Shown here: one piece after another, positions 8,034 through 17,010 of the stretch
How the letters are laid out: every line of letters begins with the position of its first letter
Numbering within the stretch: the first letter of the stretch is position 1
NCBI GenBank assembly: GCA_945897795.1
Contig: CAMDFT010000013.1
Coordinates: 1-51,342 of the forward strand
Direction of reading: 5' to 3'
DNA: 51,342 nt
DNA from: Limnohabitans sp. Rim8
Lineage (GTDB): Bacteria > Pseudomonadota > Gammaproteobacteria > Burkholderiales > Burkholderiaceae_C
Translations under genes and position numbers: made by a program
The notes under the pieces: model-generated
Seen by the model: the letters and a program-made list of their open reading frames with translations, nothing else
Told to the model about the DNA's origin: nothing
Databases searched by the model: none

Positions 8034-9650
8034 TCAACCGATCACACGGGTGGCTGAAGCGTCCAGCTTGGGTGGATTTTCAAAGGTATGGAAGGGTGCT
8101 GGCGAAGGCACTTCCCACTCTAGGCCTTCAGCGCCTTCCCAAGGCTTCTGAGCTGCCTTCTCGCCTTTGCCCATCATGGCTGGCAAGACGATGAACAGGA
8201 AGAAGTAGACCTGAGCGAAACCAAAGAAGAAGGCACCCACCGAAGCGATCATGTTGAAGTCGGTGAACTGCATGGGGTAGTCGGCGTAGCGACGGGGCAT
8301 GCCGGCCAGACCCAGGAAGTGCATCGGGAAGAAGGTGATGTTGAAGGAAATCAGCGACCACCAGAAGTGGATCTTGCCGCGTGATTCGTTGTACATCACA
8401 CCGGTCCACTTGGGAATCCAGTAATAAACACCGGCGAACAACGCAAACAAGGAACCCGCCACCAGCACATAGTGGAAGTGGGCCACAACGTAGTAAGTGT
8501 CTTGCAGTTGGATGTCGATCGGGGCCATGGCCAAGATCAATCCAGTGAAGCCACCCATGGTGAACACGAAGATGAAGCCCACCGCAAACAGCATCGGGGT
8601 TTCAAACGTCATGGAGCCGCGCCACATGGTCGCGATCCAGTTGAAAATCTTCACGGCAGTCGGCACAGCAATCAGCATCGTGGCGTACATGAAGAACAAC
8701 TGACCCGTGACGGGCATACCGGTCGTGAACATGTGGTGAGCCCACACGATGAAAGACAGGATGGCGATGGACGATGTGGCGTACACCATGGAGGCGTAAC
8801 CGAAGAGCTTCTTGCGTGCGAAAGCAGGCACGATGTGGCTGATGATGCCGAAAGCCGGCAAGATCATGATGTACACCTCGGGGTGACCGAAGAACCAGAA
8901 AATGTGCTGGTACATCACCGGGTCGCCGCCACCAGCAGGATTGAAGAAGCTGGTGCCAAAGTGTCGGTCTGTCAAAGTCATGGTGATCGCGCCAGCCAAC
9001 ACAGGCATCACGGCAATCAGCAGGTAAGCGGTGATGAGCCAAGTCCAGGCGAACATGGGCATCTTCATCAAGGTCATGCCAGGGGCGCGCATGTTCAGGA
9101 TGGTCACGATGATGTTGATCGAGCCCATGATGGACGAAGCGCCAAGGATGTGCATCGCGAAAATCGCTGCATCCATCGACGGGCCCATTTGCAGGGTCAA
9201 GGGGGCGTAAAGCGTCCAGCCAGCTGCGGGTGCGCCGCCAGGCATGAAGAAAGAACCCATCAGCATCAAGGACGCAGGAATCATCAGCCAAAAGCTGAAG
9301 TTGTTCATGCGGGCAAAGGCCATGTCAGCGGCGCCAATTTGCAAAGGGATCATCCAGTTCGCAAAGCCCACAAAGGCCGGCATGATCGCACCGAACACCA
9401 TGATGATGCCGTGCATGGTGGTGAACTGGTTGAACAACTCGGGGTTGACGATTTGCAAGCCTGGCTGGAACAACTCGGCCCGGATGCCCAGGGCCAGCAC
9501 ACCGCCCACCATCAGCATGGCAAAGCTGAACAACAGATACAAGGTACCAATGTCTTTGTGGTTGGTGGCATACACCCAACGACGCCAGCCCGCAGGCGCG
9601 TGACCGTGGTCGTCATGGGCGTGATCGTGATGGTCGAGAACGGCACTCAT
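8034..9650 (-). CDS. ctaD: Cytochrome c oxidase subunit I (aa3 type)
   Basis: The catalytic subunit of the terminal oxidase carries heme a and the heme a3-CuB centre and pumps protons. The 538-residue protein has the twelve-helix family layout. Key sites are visible: FFGHPEVY with the CuB histidine, the D-pathway glutamate and the cross-linked tyrosine; VVAHFHYVL with the heme ligands; the D-pathway entry aspartate in [14 protein letters not shown]; and the K-pathway lysine in TAVKIFNW. The N-terminus is histidine-rich ([12 protein letters not shown]). It lies 32 bases after ctaC in one operon. Confidence 0.98.
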   Translation of the reverse strand: MSAVLDHHDHAHDDHGHAPAGWRRWVYATNHKDIGTLYLLFSFAMLMVGGVLALGIRAELFQPGLQIVNPELFNQFTTMHGIIMVFGAIMPAFVGFANWMIPLQIGAADMAFARMNNFSFWLMIPASLMLMGSFFMPGGAPAAGWTLYAPLTLQMGPSMDAAIFAMHILGASSIMGSINIIVTILNMRAPGMTLMKMPMFAWTWLITAYLLIAVMPVLAGAITMTLTDRHFGTSFFNPAGGGDPVMYQHIFWFFGHPEVYIMILPAFGIISHIVPAFARKKLFGYASMVYATSSIAILSFIVWAHHMFTTGMPVTGQLFFMYATMLIAVPTAVKIFNWIATMWRGSMTFETPMLFAVGFIFVFTMGGFTGLILAMAPIDIQLQDTYYVVAHFHYVLVAGSLFALFAGVYYWIPKWTGVMYNESRGKIHFWWSLISFNITFFPMHFLGLAGMPRRYADYPMQFTDFNMIASVGAFFFGFAQVYFFLFIVLPAMMGKGEKAAQKPWEGAEGLEWEVPSPAPFHTFENPPKLDASATRVIG

Positions 9651-9682
9651 CTTGATTTCCTTTGATTTGAATACGGTACGGT

Positions 9683-10855
9683 TTATTTGCGAGCGGCCAG
9701 CACTTCAGCCGGTTGCACAATTTGCCCGGTCTTGTTGGACCAGTTGTTTTTGGTGTAAGTGATGACTGCGGCAATTTCGGTGTCGGACAACTGCTTCCAT
9801 GCGGGCATGGCACCGTTGTTTTGGCCGTTCAGCAACACAGCGATTTGCTTGGATTTGTCCGCGTCCAGGACGAGTGCGGAACCGTCAAGGCCTTTGATGG
9901 CACCCGCCGCTTTGCCGGTGGCTTGGTGGCAAGCCGCGCAGTTGGCTGCATAAACTTTTTCACCACGCTTGGACAAATCGTCCATGGCCCACACTTTGGC
10001 CGGATCATCGGCTTTGGCGGCCTGCTTTTTCTTTTCTTCCACCACCCATGCCGCGTAGTCTTGTGCAGACAACACTTTCACATGAATGGGCATGTAAGCG
10101 TGCTCTTTCCCGCACAGCTCTTGGCACTGGCCGTAAAAGTCACCGGTTTTTTCGGCACGGAACCAGGTGTCGCGCACGAAGCCCGGAATCGCATCTTGTT
10201 TGATGCCGAAAGCAGGCACCGCAAATGCGTGGATCACGTCGTTGGCCGTGGTGATCACGCGCACTTTTTGGCCCACCGGAACCACCAACGGGTAGTCCAC
10301 CTTGAGCAAATAGTTGTCGCCTTCGGGCTTGCCCGCATTGGACATGGCGCGATGGCCGGAATCCAGGGTTGAGATGTAGCTCAGACCTTCGCCCTCACCC
10401 TTGATGTAGTCGTAGCCCCACTTCCACTGGTAACCGGTGGCTTTGATGGTCAGATCGGCATTGGTGGTGTCTTTTTGCGCGACCAGAACTTTGGTAGCGG
10501 GCAAAGCCATCAAAATCACAATCACGAAGGGCACTGCCGTCCAGATCACTTCCACCGTGATGGATTCCGTGAATTTGGCTGGCTTGTGGCCGACCGACTT
10601 GCGGTGCTTCCAGATGGAATAGAACATGACCGCGAACACGGCAATGAAAATCACCGTGCAAAGGATCAGCATGAACCAGTGCAGCCATTGCTGCTCTTCG
10701 GCAATTTTGGTGGCAGCAGGGTGCAAATTAAGCTGATTGACCGCAGGGCCACCCGGCAAATCATTGACCGCATAAGCTGCCGTGGTTGCCCACGCGCCTG
10801 CAAAGATGCCCGCGCGGGACAGCAAAGAAGCCAATTGGTTGGAAATATTCTTCAT
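9683..10855 (-). CDS. ctaC: Cytochrome c oxidase subunit II with C-terminal cytochrome c domain
   Basis: Subunit II accepts electrons from cytochrome c at its CuA centre. The 390-residue protein has a signal sequence, two transmembrane helices (about residues 55-80 and 100-122) and the cupredoxin domain with CuA ligands in [12 protein letters not shown] and [12 protein letters not shown]. About 90 further residues form a cytochrome c domain with CAACH heme attachment and the probable Met ligand in [10 protein letters not shown], so this is a caa3-like subunit II. The ATG at 10855 is preferred because the family signal peptide begins [10 protein letters not shown]; a longer frame adds 16 unlikely residues. 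It is the first oxidase structural gene of its operon. Confidence 0.96.
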   Translation of the reverse strand: MKNISNQLASLLSRAGIFAGAWATTAAYAVNDLPGGPAVNQLNLHPAATKIAEEQQWLHWFMLILCTVIFIAVFAVMFYSIWKHRKSVGHKPAKFTESITVEVIWTAVPFVIVILMALPATKVLVAQKDTTNADLTIKATGYQWKWGYDYIKGEGEGLSYISTLDSGHRAMSNAGKPEGDNYLLKVDYPLVVPVGQKVRVITTANDVIHAFAVPAFGIKQDAIPGFVRDTWFRAEKTGDFYGQCQELCGKEHAYMPIHVKVLSAQDYAAWVVEEKKKQAAKADDPAKVWAMDDLSKRGEKVYAANCAACHQATGKAAGAIKGLDGSALVLDADKSKQIAVLLNGQNNGAMPAWKQLSDTEIAAVITYTKNNWSNKTGQIVQPAEVLAARK

Positions 10856-10930
10856 GGTTCTCACTAACTTCCAAGACTCTGTTGAACTCACACCTTTGGC
10901 CAAGTCGGTCGTACCGTTTGGCCAGTGGCA

Positions 10931-11407
10931 TCACGCTGAGCGCAATGCCCTCCTGATTTCTCGCGCCAGCACTTGCCGGAGCTCGGGCCTGACAAATCGG
11001 CCCACTTCGATGGATCGACCTTGACCCGACAACTCGATCAGGCTTTGGTCGCCGGACTTGGGCTCAACCCGCACCCATTGGCGCTCAAATTCAGCACGTT
11101 CCAGTCGGCCCGCCGTTTCCAGCTCGACCACCAAGTTGCTGCCTTGCAGGGAAATCATCTCTCCATCCGCGGCATGTCGGGCATAGGCCAAAAAAGCCAA
11201 CCCCACCACCGCCACCTCGACGCCTGCAAAGGCCAACACCAAAGTGGCCCCTTGCATCCAGAAGAACACCCCGATGCCCAAGGACAGCGTGCACAACGAC
11301 AGGTACATCCAGCCCAACTGGGCCGGCGTGACCGAGCAATTGCGTTTAAGCCGCCATTGAACGGCAGGGCCCGACACTTGCGCGAATTGGTAAGCCTGAT
11401 TTGACAT
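10931..11407 (-). CDS. DUF2244 integral membrane protein
   Basis: This 158-residue protein has two adjacent transmembrane helices in its first half (about residues 30-75) and a C-terminal soluble part with RQVLAREIRRALRS at the end. It matches DUF2244, a family regularly found directly upstream of subunit II in proteobacteria. No enzymatic motif is visible. The 75-base gap to ctaC could hold the oxidase promoter, but I see no clear -35/-10 pair. Confidence 0.82.
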   Translation of the reverse strand: MSNQAYQFAQVSGPAVQWRLKRNCSVTPAQLGWMYLSLCTLSLGIGVFFWMQGATLVLAFAGVEVAVVGLAFLAYARHAADGEMISLQGSNLVVELETAGRLERAEFERQWVRVEPKSGDQSLIELSGQGRSIEVGRFVRPELRQVLAREIRRALRSA

Positions 11408-11501
11408 CCGTCAACTTTCAATAACCCTACAACCTGTCAAGCCAGTTCTGTGCTCAAAACCCGCGGATTTTACCTGAGATCAAATCATCTTTTGACAGAT
11501 C

Positions 11502-12419
11502 TCAAACTTTGTCCTTTATACCCCCACCCGACTGCAGCATAAGCCGCATCTGATCCAGACCAATTTCGGTCTTTGCGGCCATTTTCATGCGCGGTTGAGG
11601 CTTCAGGGCGTGACCGTAGACAATCTCGAACTCCAAGGACAAGCGTCCGCCCTCTTCGGGGCGCGCCAGCGTCAGCAAGGCCTCTGACAAGCGTGCACGC
11701 CATTGGCGCGAACGCAAGCCCTGAAATCGCTGCACATGCAAATTGCGTCCCAGCCCCCGCAACTCGGCCAACAAAGTGTCAGGGCTGGCATAGGTCAAGG
11801 TGATCCGTTCCATGTCCATGACCGGTTCGGCAAAACCGGCTTCCACCAGCATGTCACCCCAGTCATGCATGTCGGTGAACTCGTGCGCGGGCTCGGACCA
11901 GCCCGCTTGGGCATACACCTGACGCAGATCACGCAGCGTATCGGGGCCCAGACAAGAAAACATCAAAAAACCATCGACCGCCAAGGCTCGGTGCCAAATT
12001 TGCAGCAAGGCCTGGGGCTCGGAACTGGCGTGCAGGTGCATGTTGGCCCACAGCATTTGCACCGAGTGCTCGGGTGGCAAACCTTCATGCCGCTTGGGTC
12101 CACGCCAGTGCTGCACTTGCCACCACGGCGTTTGAAGTGCCTGTCGGGTGGCCTGTGCGTGCGGTGGGGGCTCTCCGGCCAGCCATACCTGCGCCTTGGG
12201 GTAACGCTGCTCCAGGGCGCGTTGTGCTGCCAGCCCGCCACGCAGTGGGCCCCAATGCACCCACTGCTCCGGTTGCAGTTTGATGAAGTCCAGCCGCTCC
12301 TGCATGCGCGATGCCACTTCTTCATGCAACCAGGGCGACTGCGCATCCTGCACGGGCAGACCCTGCCAACGGGCAGCGGCGACGGGGTCCAAAGAGGGGG
12401 GGCGAAGGGCTTGGGGCAT
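11502..12419 (-). CDS. BioC-like methyltransferase-fold protein with degraded SAM motif
   Basis: This 305-residue protein aligns with the malonyl-ACP methyltransferase BioC along its length, most clearly in FLMFSCLGPDTLRDLR and MHDWGDMLVEAGFAEPVMD. The glycine-rich SAM-binding motif I, normally of the form DxGxGxG, is replaced by WVHWGPLRGGLAAQ, and the acidic ribose-binding residue after strand 2 is displaced (VWLAGEPP). It may therefore not bind SAM in the normal way. It stands in the conserved Burkholderiales order trmL, comF, this gene, DUF2244, ctaC. A biotin role is doubtful: no bio genes are near. Confidence 0.75.
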   Translation of the reverse strand: MPQALRPPSLDPVAAARWQGLPVQDAQSPWLHEEVASRMQERLDFIKLQPEQWVHWGPLRGGLAAQRALEQRYPKAQVWLAGEPPPHAQATRQALQTPWWQVQHWRGPKRHEGLPPEHSVQMLWANMHLHASSEPQALLQIWHRALAVDGFLMFSCLGPDTLRDLRQVYAQAGWSEPAHEFTDMHDWGDMLVEAGFAEPVMDMERITLTYASPDTLLAELRGLGRNLHVQRFQGLRSRQWRARLSEALLTLARPEEGGRLSLEFEIVYGHALKPQPRMKMAAKTEIGLDQMRLMLQSGGGIKDKV

Positions 12420-12508
12420 GGGGCAGGTGTCTCAATAGCGCTGGGCCCGCTCAAGCTCCAAAAGCTTGTGTGCTTGTTCTGTCAGCCCGGGCTGAGTATA
12501 TTGACTGC

Positions 12509-13255
12509 ATGAGACCCGCTTGGCTTCAGGGCTTGCTTGACACATCGACCGCAACGCGCTCCGGTGGGTTTTGGCGCTGGCTGCCCAGCCGCTGCGCGAT
12601 CTGCCAAAGCTGGCCCCATTCGCCACTGTGCGAGACCTGTATCAGCCGCTTTGCCCAACCCCAGCCGCGCTGCCCCAGTTGCGCCCTGCCCTTGCCCTAC
12701 CCTGCCAGGCGCTGCGGCGCTTGCCTGAAATCACCGCCCCCGCTGGACCTGTGCCTGACGGCCACCGACTACGCCTGGCCCTGGGTGGACCTGATCGCTC
12801 GCTACAAGTTTCAGCAGCAACCCGGCTGGGCCGGGGCTTTGGCCACCCTGATGCTGAGCACCCCTTTGGCGGAAGACGCACTGGACGAGGCCGACTGGGT
12901 GCTGCCGATTCCGCTGTCAGCCCAGCGTCTGGCCGAGCGCGGCTACAACCAATCATGGTTGCTGGCACGCCAACTCAGCCCGCACAAAGCCGACGCCCAT
13001 TTGCTGCTGCGCACCCGCGACACGCCCTCGCAGCGCACCCTGCCTCGGGCAGAGCGGCTGGCCAATCTGGTGGGCGCTTTTGCGGTGGAGCCTTTGCGGG
13101 CAGCGCAACTACGTGGCAAAAAGGTGGTGCTGATCGACGACGTGATGACCAGCGGTGCTTCCTTGCACACGGCAGCCCGGGTGCTGCGCGAGGCGGGGGC
13201 GGCACAGGTCAGCGCCCTGGTGCTGGCACGCACCGAAGCGGGTAGCGGCACCTGA
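12509..13255 (+). CDS. comF: ComF family phosphoribosyltransferase-like protein
   Basis: This 248-residue protein has the two parts of ComF: an N-terminal zinc-ribbon-like region with cysteine pairs (CAICQSW, CETC, CPSC, CGAC) and a C-terminal phosphoribosyltransferase domain with the PRPP loop VVLIDDVMTSGASL. ComF proteins are needed for natural transformation in competent bacteria; in others the role is unknown. The ATG at 12509 gives the usual length; frames extending upstream would cross the divergent BioC-like gene. The 89-base gap to that gene probably holds both promoters. It is followed after 22 bases by trmL. Confidence 0.9.
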   Translation: MRPAWLQGLLDTSTATRSGGFWRWLPSRCAICQSWPHSPLCETCISRFAQPQPRCPSCALPLPYPARRCGACLKSPPPLDLCLTATDYAWPWVDLIARYKFQQQPGWAGALATLMLSTPLAEDALDEADWVLPIPLSAQRLAERGYNQSWLLARQLSPHKADAHLLLRTRDTPSQRTLPRAERLANLVGAFAVEPLRAAQLRGKKVVLIDDVMTSGASLHTAARVLREAGAAQVSALVLARTEAGSGT

Positions 13256-13277
13256 AGGCCAATGCACAATACGGGCC

Positions 13278-13775
13278 ATGTTCCATATCGTCCTCGTTGA
13301 GCCTGAAATCCCGCCGAACACCGGCAACGTCATCCGCCTGGCCGCCAACACTGGCTGCACGCTTCACCTGATTGAGCCCTTGGGTTTTTCAATGGACGAC
13401 AAACACATGCGCCGCGCAGGTTTGGACTACCACGAGTACGCCGACCTGCGGCGCCACGCCGACTGGCAGGCATTTTTGGCCCAGGAACAACCCGACCCCG
13501 AGCGCATGTTTGCCCTGACCACACGCGGCAGCCGCGCTGCCCACGGCGTGGCTTTTGCGCCAGGCGACTGGTTGGTGTTTGGCTCGGAAACGCGGGGCCT
13601 GTCGCCCGAGTTGCGTGAACAGTTCACCCCAGCCCAGCGCATCAAGCTGCCCATGCGGGACGGCCAACGCAGTCTGAACCTCTCGAACGCGGTGGCCATC
13701 ACCGTGTTCGAAGCCTGGCGACAAAACGGCTTTGCCGGGGCCAGCCTGGGGCCAGGCCTGCCGCCTCAGGCGTAA
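13278..13775 (+). CDS. trmL: tRNA (cytidine(34)-2'-O)-methyltransferase TrmL
   Basis: TrmL methylates the 2'-hydroxyl of the wobble nucleotide in certain leucine tRNAs using SAM. The 165-residue length is typical, and the SPOUT-class knot motifs are clear: MFHIVLVEPEIPPNTGNVIR at the start, VFGSETRGLS, and LPMRDGQRSLNLSNAVAI. It follows comF by 22 bases and its last ten bases overlap the convergent MaoC gene. Confidence 0.95.
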   Translation: MFHIVLVEPEIPPNTGNVIRLAANTGCTLHLIEPLGFSMDDKHMRRAGLDYHEYADLRRHADWQAFLAQEQPDPERMFALTTRGSRAAHGVAFAPGDWLVFGSETRGLSPELREQFTPAQRIKLPMRDGQRSLNLSNAVAITVFEAWRQNGFAGASLGPGLPPQA

Positions 13776-14221
13776 ATGCGCACCAGCGACTCGGCTGCAC
13801 ACACCGGCTTGTCGCTGCCCTCGCGCTCCACCGTCACGTTCCACTGCAGCTGCAGGCCATTGCCATCGATGGGCGTGGCCGAATGCAAATGCAGGTGCGC
13901 TCGCAAACGGCTGCCCACCGGCACCGGCGCCATAAAGCGCACTTTGTTCAGACCGTAATTGACGCCCATGCGGGCCGATGACACCACGATGGTTTTGTCA
14001 AAGAACTGTGACAGCAAGGACAGGGTCAAAAACCCATGCGCAATGGGCGCCCCAAAGGGGCCTTGTTTGGCACGCTCCACGTCGACGTGGATCCACTGGT
14101 GATCACCCGTGGCCTCGGCGAACTGGTTGACCTGTTGCTGGGTGATGGTCACCCATTCGGTCGCGGCCACATCCTGGCCGACACAAGCGGCCAACTCGGC
14201 CAAGTTTTCAAATGTTTTCAT
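13766..14221 (-). CDS. MaoC family dehydratase
   Basis: A 151-residue single hot-dog-fold protein with the hydratase 2 signature: ATGDHQWIHVDVERA carries the catalytic Asp/His pair and APIAHGFLTLSLL follows. Such proteins hydrate enoyl-CoA esters; the acyl chain acted on here is unknown. The ATG at 14221 begins MKTFENLAELAA as in relatives. It lies 73 bases downstream of a membrane protein of unknown function and may share its transcript. Confidence 0.88.
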   Translation of the reverse strand: MKTFENLAELAACVGQDVAATEWVTITQQQVNQFAEATGDHQWIHVDVERAKQGPFGAPIAHGFLTLSLLSQFFDKTIVVSSARMGVNYGLNKVRFMAPVPVGSRLRAHLHLHSATPIDGNGLQLQWNVTVEREGSDKPVCAAESLVRIYA

Positions 14222-14294
14222 GGTCCTGACTTTATTCACCTGCGCGTCTTCAGGCTGTCGATGACGTGACACGGCCCCATAGACCTCCTCGGGC

Positions 14295-14906
14295 TCAGGC
14301 AGGGGGAGCGGCCTCCCTGGCACTCATCTGCCGGAGCTCTTCACGCAAACGGGCCAATTCGTCGCGGTAATTTTCGGCATCGCCGTAAACGGCAAAACCG
14401 TGGTAATGCGCATGCGCTTGCATCCTGCGGCGGGCGTGCTTGATAGGGCACCAGTATTTTTCGGTCAGGGCCACCACCTCACGGCCATAAGCCATCAGAC
14501 CATTGCCATACGAACAATAAGCGCAATTGATTTTTTCCAGCCAATTCAAATAGGCCAGGTGCGTTCGGTCGTACACAAAATACGAAGTGCGCTTGACTCG
14601 GGGAATGCCGCACAAAGGGAAACACACCCATTGGTAGAGCGTGACGAAGGCATCGAGCAGCAGCATGGGCACCAGCACCGGGTAAATGAAGGGCACGCAC
14701 AGCACATGGCGCCAATCGGCCGTGAACACATAACCGAGCAAGCCCTCCTTGAAGCGCTTTTGCTGGGCCAGCACCTCTTTTTCAAAGCGCACCTTGTGCT
14801 CTTCAAAGTCGGCCTGCCACTGCTTTCGGTGGCTTTTGGCCTCTTGCTCAATGGCCGCTTCCAGCTGCTGGATACGGTCCAGAAATTCCTGAATTTGAGA
14901 TTTCAT
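14295..14906 (-). CDS. Conserved hypothetical membrane protein with coiled coil
   Basis: I do not recognise a characterised family. The 203-residue protein starts with about 50 charged residues of likely coiled coil (FLDRIQQLEAAIEQEAKSH). A hydrophobic stretch at about 68-95 (PFIYPVLVPMLLLDAFVTLY) could form one or two membrane helices, followed by a cysteine- and aromatic-rich region (INCAYCSYGNGLMAYGRE, YWCPIKHARRR) and a second short charged helix at the C-terminus. The three cysteines near CAYCSYG and YWCP could bind a metal. It is divergent from uppS. Confidence 0.6.
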   Translation of the reverse strand: MKSQIQEFLDRIQQLEAAIEQEAKSHRKQWQADFEEHKVRFEKEVLAQQKRFKEGLLGYVFTADWRHVLCVPFIYPVLVPMLLLDAFVTLYQWVCFPLCGIPRVKRTSYFVYDRTHLAYLNWLEKINCAYCSYGNGLMAYGREVVALTEKYWCPIKHARRRMQAHAHYHGFAVYGDAENYRDELARLREELRQMSAREAAPPA

Positions 14907-15019
14907 GGGGGTCTCCTTGGAAGCGACTGATCACCATAACACCGCCCAAGGTATGACAACAGCCCAGGCCGGCCGCAGAGCTACTAAAATCACGAACTAT
15001 CTTCAAGTGAGTCCTCCTG

Positions 15020-15739
15020 TTGCACCCGTCACCCGCCGCCCCTTTGCCACAGCACATTGCCATCATCATGGACGGCAACCGCCGTTGGGCCAAAAAACGC
15101 TTCATGCCTGCGGCTTTGGGACATGCAGCGGGCGCACAGCGGGTGCGCGACATCGTCAAAGCCTGCGGTGAAATCGGCATCCCTCAACTGAGCCTGTTTG
15201 CCTTCAGCACCGAAAACTGGAAACGCCCTGAAGAGGAAATCAGCGGCCTCATGGGCTTGTTCACGACTTACCTGAAAAAGGAAATTCGCAACATGAACAC
15301 CAACGGGGTTCGGCTGAAGGTGCTGGGTGACACAAGCCGGTTTTCTCCGGCCCTGCAAGCGCTGATCGCCGATGCCCAAGCCCAAACGGCGAACAATCAG
15401 GTCATCACCTTGAACATTTGCGCCAATTACGGCGGCCGATGGGACATGCTGCAGGCCACCAAAGCCTGGCAAAAAGCGCATCCGGACAAGCTTCTGGACA
15501 CCTTGACTGAAGAAGCCCTGGCCCCGTACCTGAGCACAGCCGACGCACCGGAAGTGGATTTGCTGATCCGCACGGGCGGGGAGTCACGGGTCAGCAACTT
15601 CCTGCTCTGGCAAGCGGCTTATGCCGAATTGTTTTTCTGCGACGAGCTCTGGCCAGACTTCACCCCCCAAACCCTGAAGCAGGCCCTGGCCTGGTTTGCC
15701 ACGCGCGACCGGCGCTTTGGCTCTTCTGCCCCACTTTGA
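15020..15739 (+). CDS. uppS: Isoprenyl (undecaprenyl) diphosphate synthase
   Basis: This cis-prenyltransferase condenses isopentenyl units to undecaprenyl diphosphate, the lipid carrier for cell-wall and surface polysaccharides. The signature IIMDGNRRWAKKR holds the catalytic Asp, FAFSTENWKRP follows, and DLLIRTGGESRVSNFLLWQ closes the substrate site. Length (239) is normal. An in-frame TGA lies at 15008 and no ATG precedes the conserved IIMDGN strand, so a TTG at 15020 is the likely start; no good ribosome-binding site is visible. It is not next to frr, cdsA or dxr, where Burkholderiales normally carry uppS, so it may be a second copy. Confidence 0.9.
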   Translation: MHPSPAAPLPQHIAIIMDGNRRWAKKRFMPAALGHAAGAQRVRDIVKACGEIGIPQLSLFAFSTENWKRPEEEISGLMGLFTTYLKKEIRNMNTNGVRLKVLGDTSRFSPALQALIADAQAQTANNQVITLNICANYGGRWDMLQATKAWQKAHPDKLLDTLTEEALAPYLSTADAPEVDLLIRTGGESRVSNFLLWQAAYAELFFCDELWPDFTPQTLKQALAWFATRDRRFGSSAPL

Positions 15740-15758
15740 AACGGGGTCAGGTCCGGCC

Positions 15759-16307
15759 TCAAACGCTGGTTTCGACCTGGTGATGATCCAATTGCACCAC
15801 CGTGGGCCGCCCAAAAATCTCCAGCAACACAGCCACCCTTTTACTGGACACGTTGTGCACCAAACCTTCGATGGCACCCAATGCGGTGTGCTTCAGACGC
15901 ACTTTTTGACCCACCTTGAGATGATTGAGTTCTTCGATCGTGGCCTGTTCGCGCAACTGCTCCATCTGACGAATCCGCTGCACCACATCGTCGTGCAACA
16001 AGGCGGGATCAAATCCAAATCGAACGATCGTGGTCACGCCTTTGGTGCTGCGCACAGCTGAAATGCTTTGCCCTGATCGGCCTGGTCGAAACAGGAGGTA
16101 ACGTGGAAACATCGGCTCAAACAGCGCCACCGGACCTTGTTCGGTTTTTTTGAATTTTTTGAACAGCGGCAAATACGCCTCAAACCCCTGTTGTTCTAGA
16201 TTGACATGCGCCAGGGCCTCTTGCCTGGGTTTGGTATAGGCCAAATACCAGCGGTCAAGGGTCTGATTTTCAACGTCGCCGTGATCCAAATTGTTAAATC
16301 CGCTCAT
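15759..16307 (-). CDS. RfaH/NusG-like transcription elongation factor
   Basis: This 182-residue NusG paralogue has an N-terminal NGN domain (DRWYLAYTKPRQEALAHVNL and EAYLPLFKKF, as in RfaH) and a C-terminal KOW domain beginning LKVGQKVRLKHTALGAIEG. Proteins of this type bind RNA polymerase and suppress termination, often in specific surface-polysaccharide or secretion operons. It is not the general NusG, which lies in the secE-nusG-rplK operon. The neighbouring uppS and H-NS-family genes fit a surface-polysaccharide control theme, but no such operon is in the window. Its target is unknown. Confidence 0.85.
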   Translation of the reverse strand: MSGFNNLDHGDVENQTLDRWYLAYTKPRQEALAHVNLEQQGFEAYLPLFKKFKKTEQGPVALFEPMFPRYLLFRPGRSGQSISAVRSTKGVTTIVRFGFDPALLHDDVVQRIRQMEQLREQATIEELNHLKVGQKVRLKHTALGAIEGLVHNVSSKRVAVLLEIFGRPTVVQLDHHQVETSV

Positions 16308-16380
16308 TCAAAATCTGCAGTTTTATTATAAAAATGAATTGTATCGCCAGGATGAGGGGCACCTCAGACGACCCAACAGT

Positions 16381-16404
16381 AAAAACCCCGCCAAGGCGGG
16401 GTTT
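16381..16404 (-). terminator. Rho-independent terminator of the H-NS family gene
   Basis: A 10-bp perfect inverted repeat, AAACCCCGCC and GGCGGGGTTT, around a two-base AA spacer (16393-16394). Read on the minus strand it is a GC-rich stem followed by five T. It lies about 75 bases after the H-NS-family stop and before the NusG-like gene. Confidence 0.85.
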
Positions 16405-16477
16405 CGTGTGCATTCTCTTGGAATGGCAACATTTGTAGGACTCACATTGTCATGAGCCGTTCAAATGACTGCCTATT

Positions 16478-16777
16478 TCAGGCAATGACAAAGGGCGTAC
16501 GGTCTTTGCCTTCGATCCACTTAGGGGCTTTGCCGCGGCCGGTCCAGGTCTGGCCTGTCGCCGCGTCACGGTACTTGGCAGCCACTTTGCTGGCGGCCTT
16601 GACTGCGCCAGTTTTGGCGCCACGGCCTGGAAAGATATCCTGGACCGTCAAGCCATACTCAGCCACCAGTTCGCGAACTTTGGCAACGGCGCTTGAAATT
16701 TCATTTTGACGGGCTTGGGCAATGGCCAACTCCAAAGCTTCGCGCTGCTGCAATAATTCTTTATAAGTTTGTGACAT
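16478..16777 (-). CDS. H-NS family nucleoid protein
   Basis: This 99-residue DNA-binding protein has the H-NS layout: an N-terminal oligomerising helix region (residues 1-45), a linker rich in Ala, Lys and Gly, and the C-terminal DNA-binding core TGQTWTGRGKAPKWIEG. It should bridge and silence AT-rich DNA. The ATG at 16777 follows a good GGAG ribosome-binding site; longer frames upstream run into AT-rich leader. Burkholderiales carry several such short paralogues, so the exact one is not identified. Confidence 0.92.
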   Translation of the reverse strand: MSQTYKELLQQREALELAIAQARQNEISSAVAKVRELVAEYGLTVQDIFPGRGAKTGAVKAASKVAAKYRDAATGQTWTGRGKAPKWIEGKDRTPFVIA

Positions 16778-17010
16778 GGTAAGCACTCCAATTAAAAATA
16801 TGAAGGCTCGAATATACAGCAAGCAGCGTCTTGATTTGAAAAAAGAATCTGCTTTTTTTGAATAACCCCGAGACGATGGATTAATTAAACCCGATCCCTC
16901 CCAGTTATCCCAATTTTGACACTGATAAAGGTTGGCATTTTCACGCATCGGGCTGACAATCCCAACCGGTCTGCCCTATTAATAGACCTTGTTTTATATT
17001 AAAGGAAGAA
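16778..17010. promoter_or_regulatory. AT-rich divergent promoter region of the H-NS gene and apaH
   Basis: This 233-base gap is clearly richer in A and T than its surroundings, as expected for an autoregulated H-NS promoter. On the minus strand a TATATT (16811-16816) lies 34 bases before the H-NS ATG and could be its -10, without a convincing -35. On the plus strand TTGACA occurs at 16916-16921 but lacks a -10 at normal spacing. AAGGA at 17001-17005 is the apaH ribosome-binding site. Confidence 0.4.

Noticed and set aside
8472-9665. Plus-strand open frame of about 400 codons opposite ctaD
   Set aside because: Shadow of the highly conserved subunit I gene; product is His-rich without recognisable fold.
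16916-16944. TTGACA as -35 of an apaH promoter
   Set aside because: No acceptable -10 occurs at 16-18 bases spacing.
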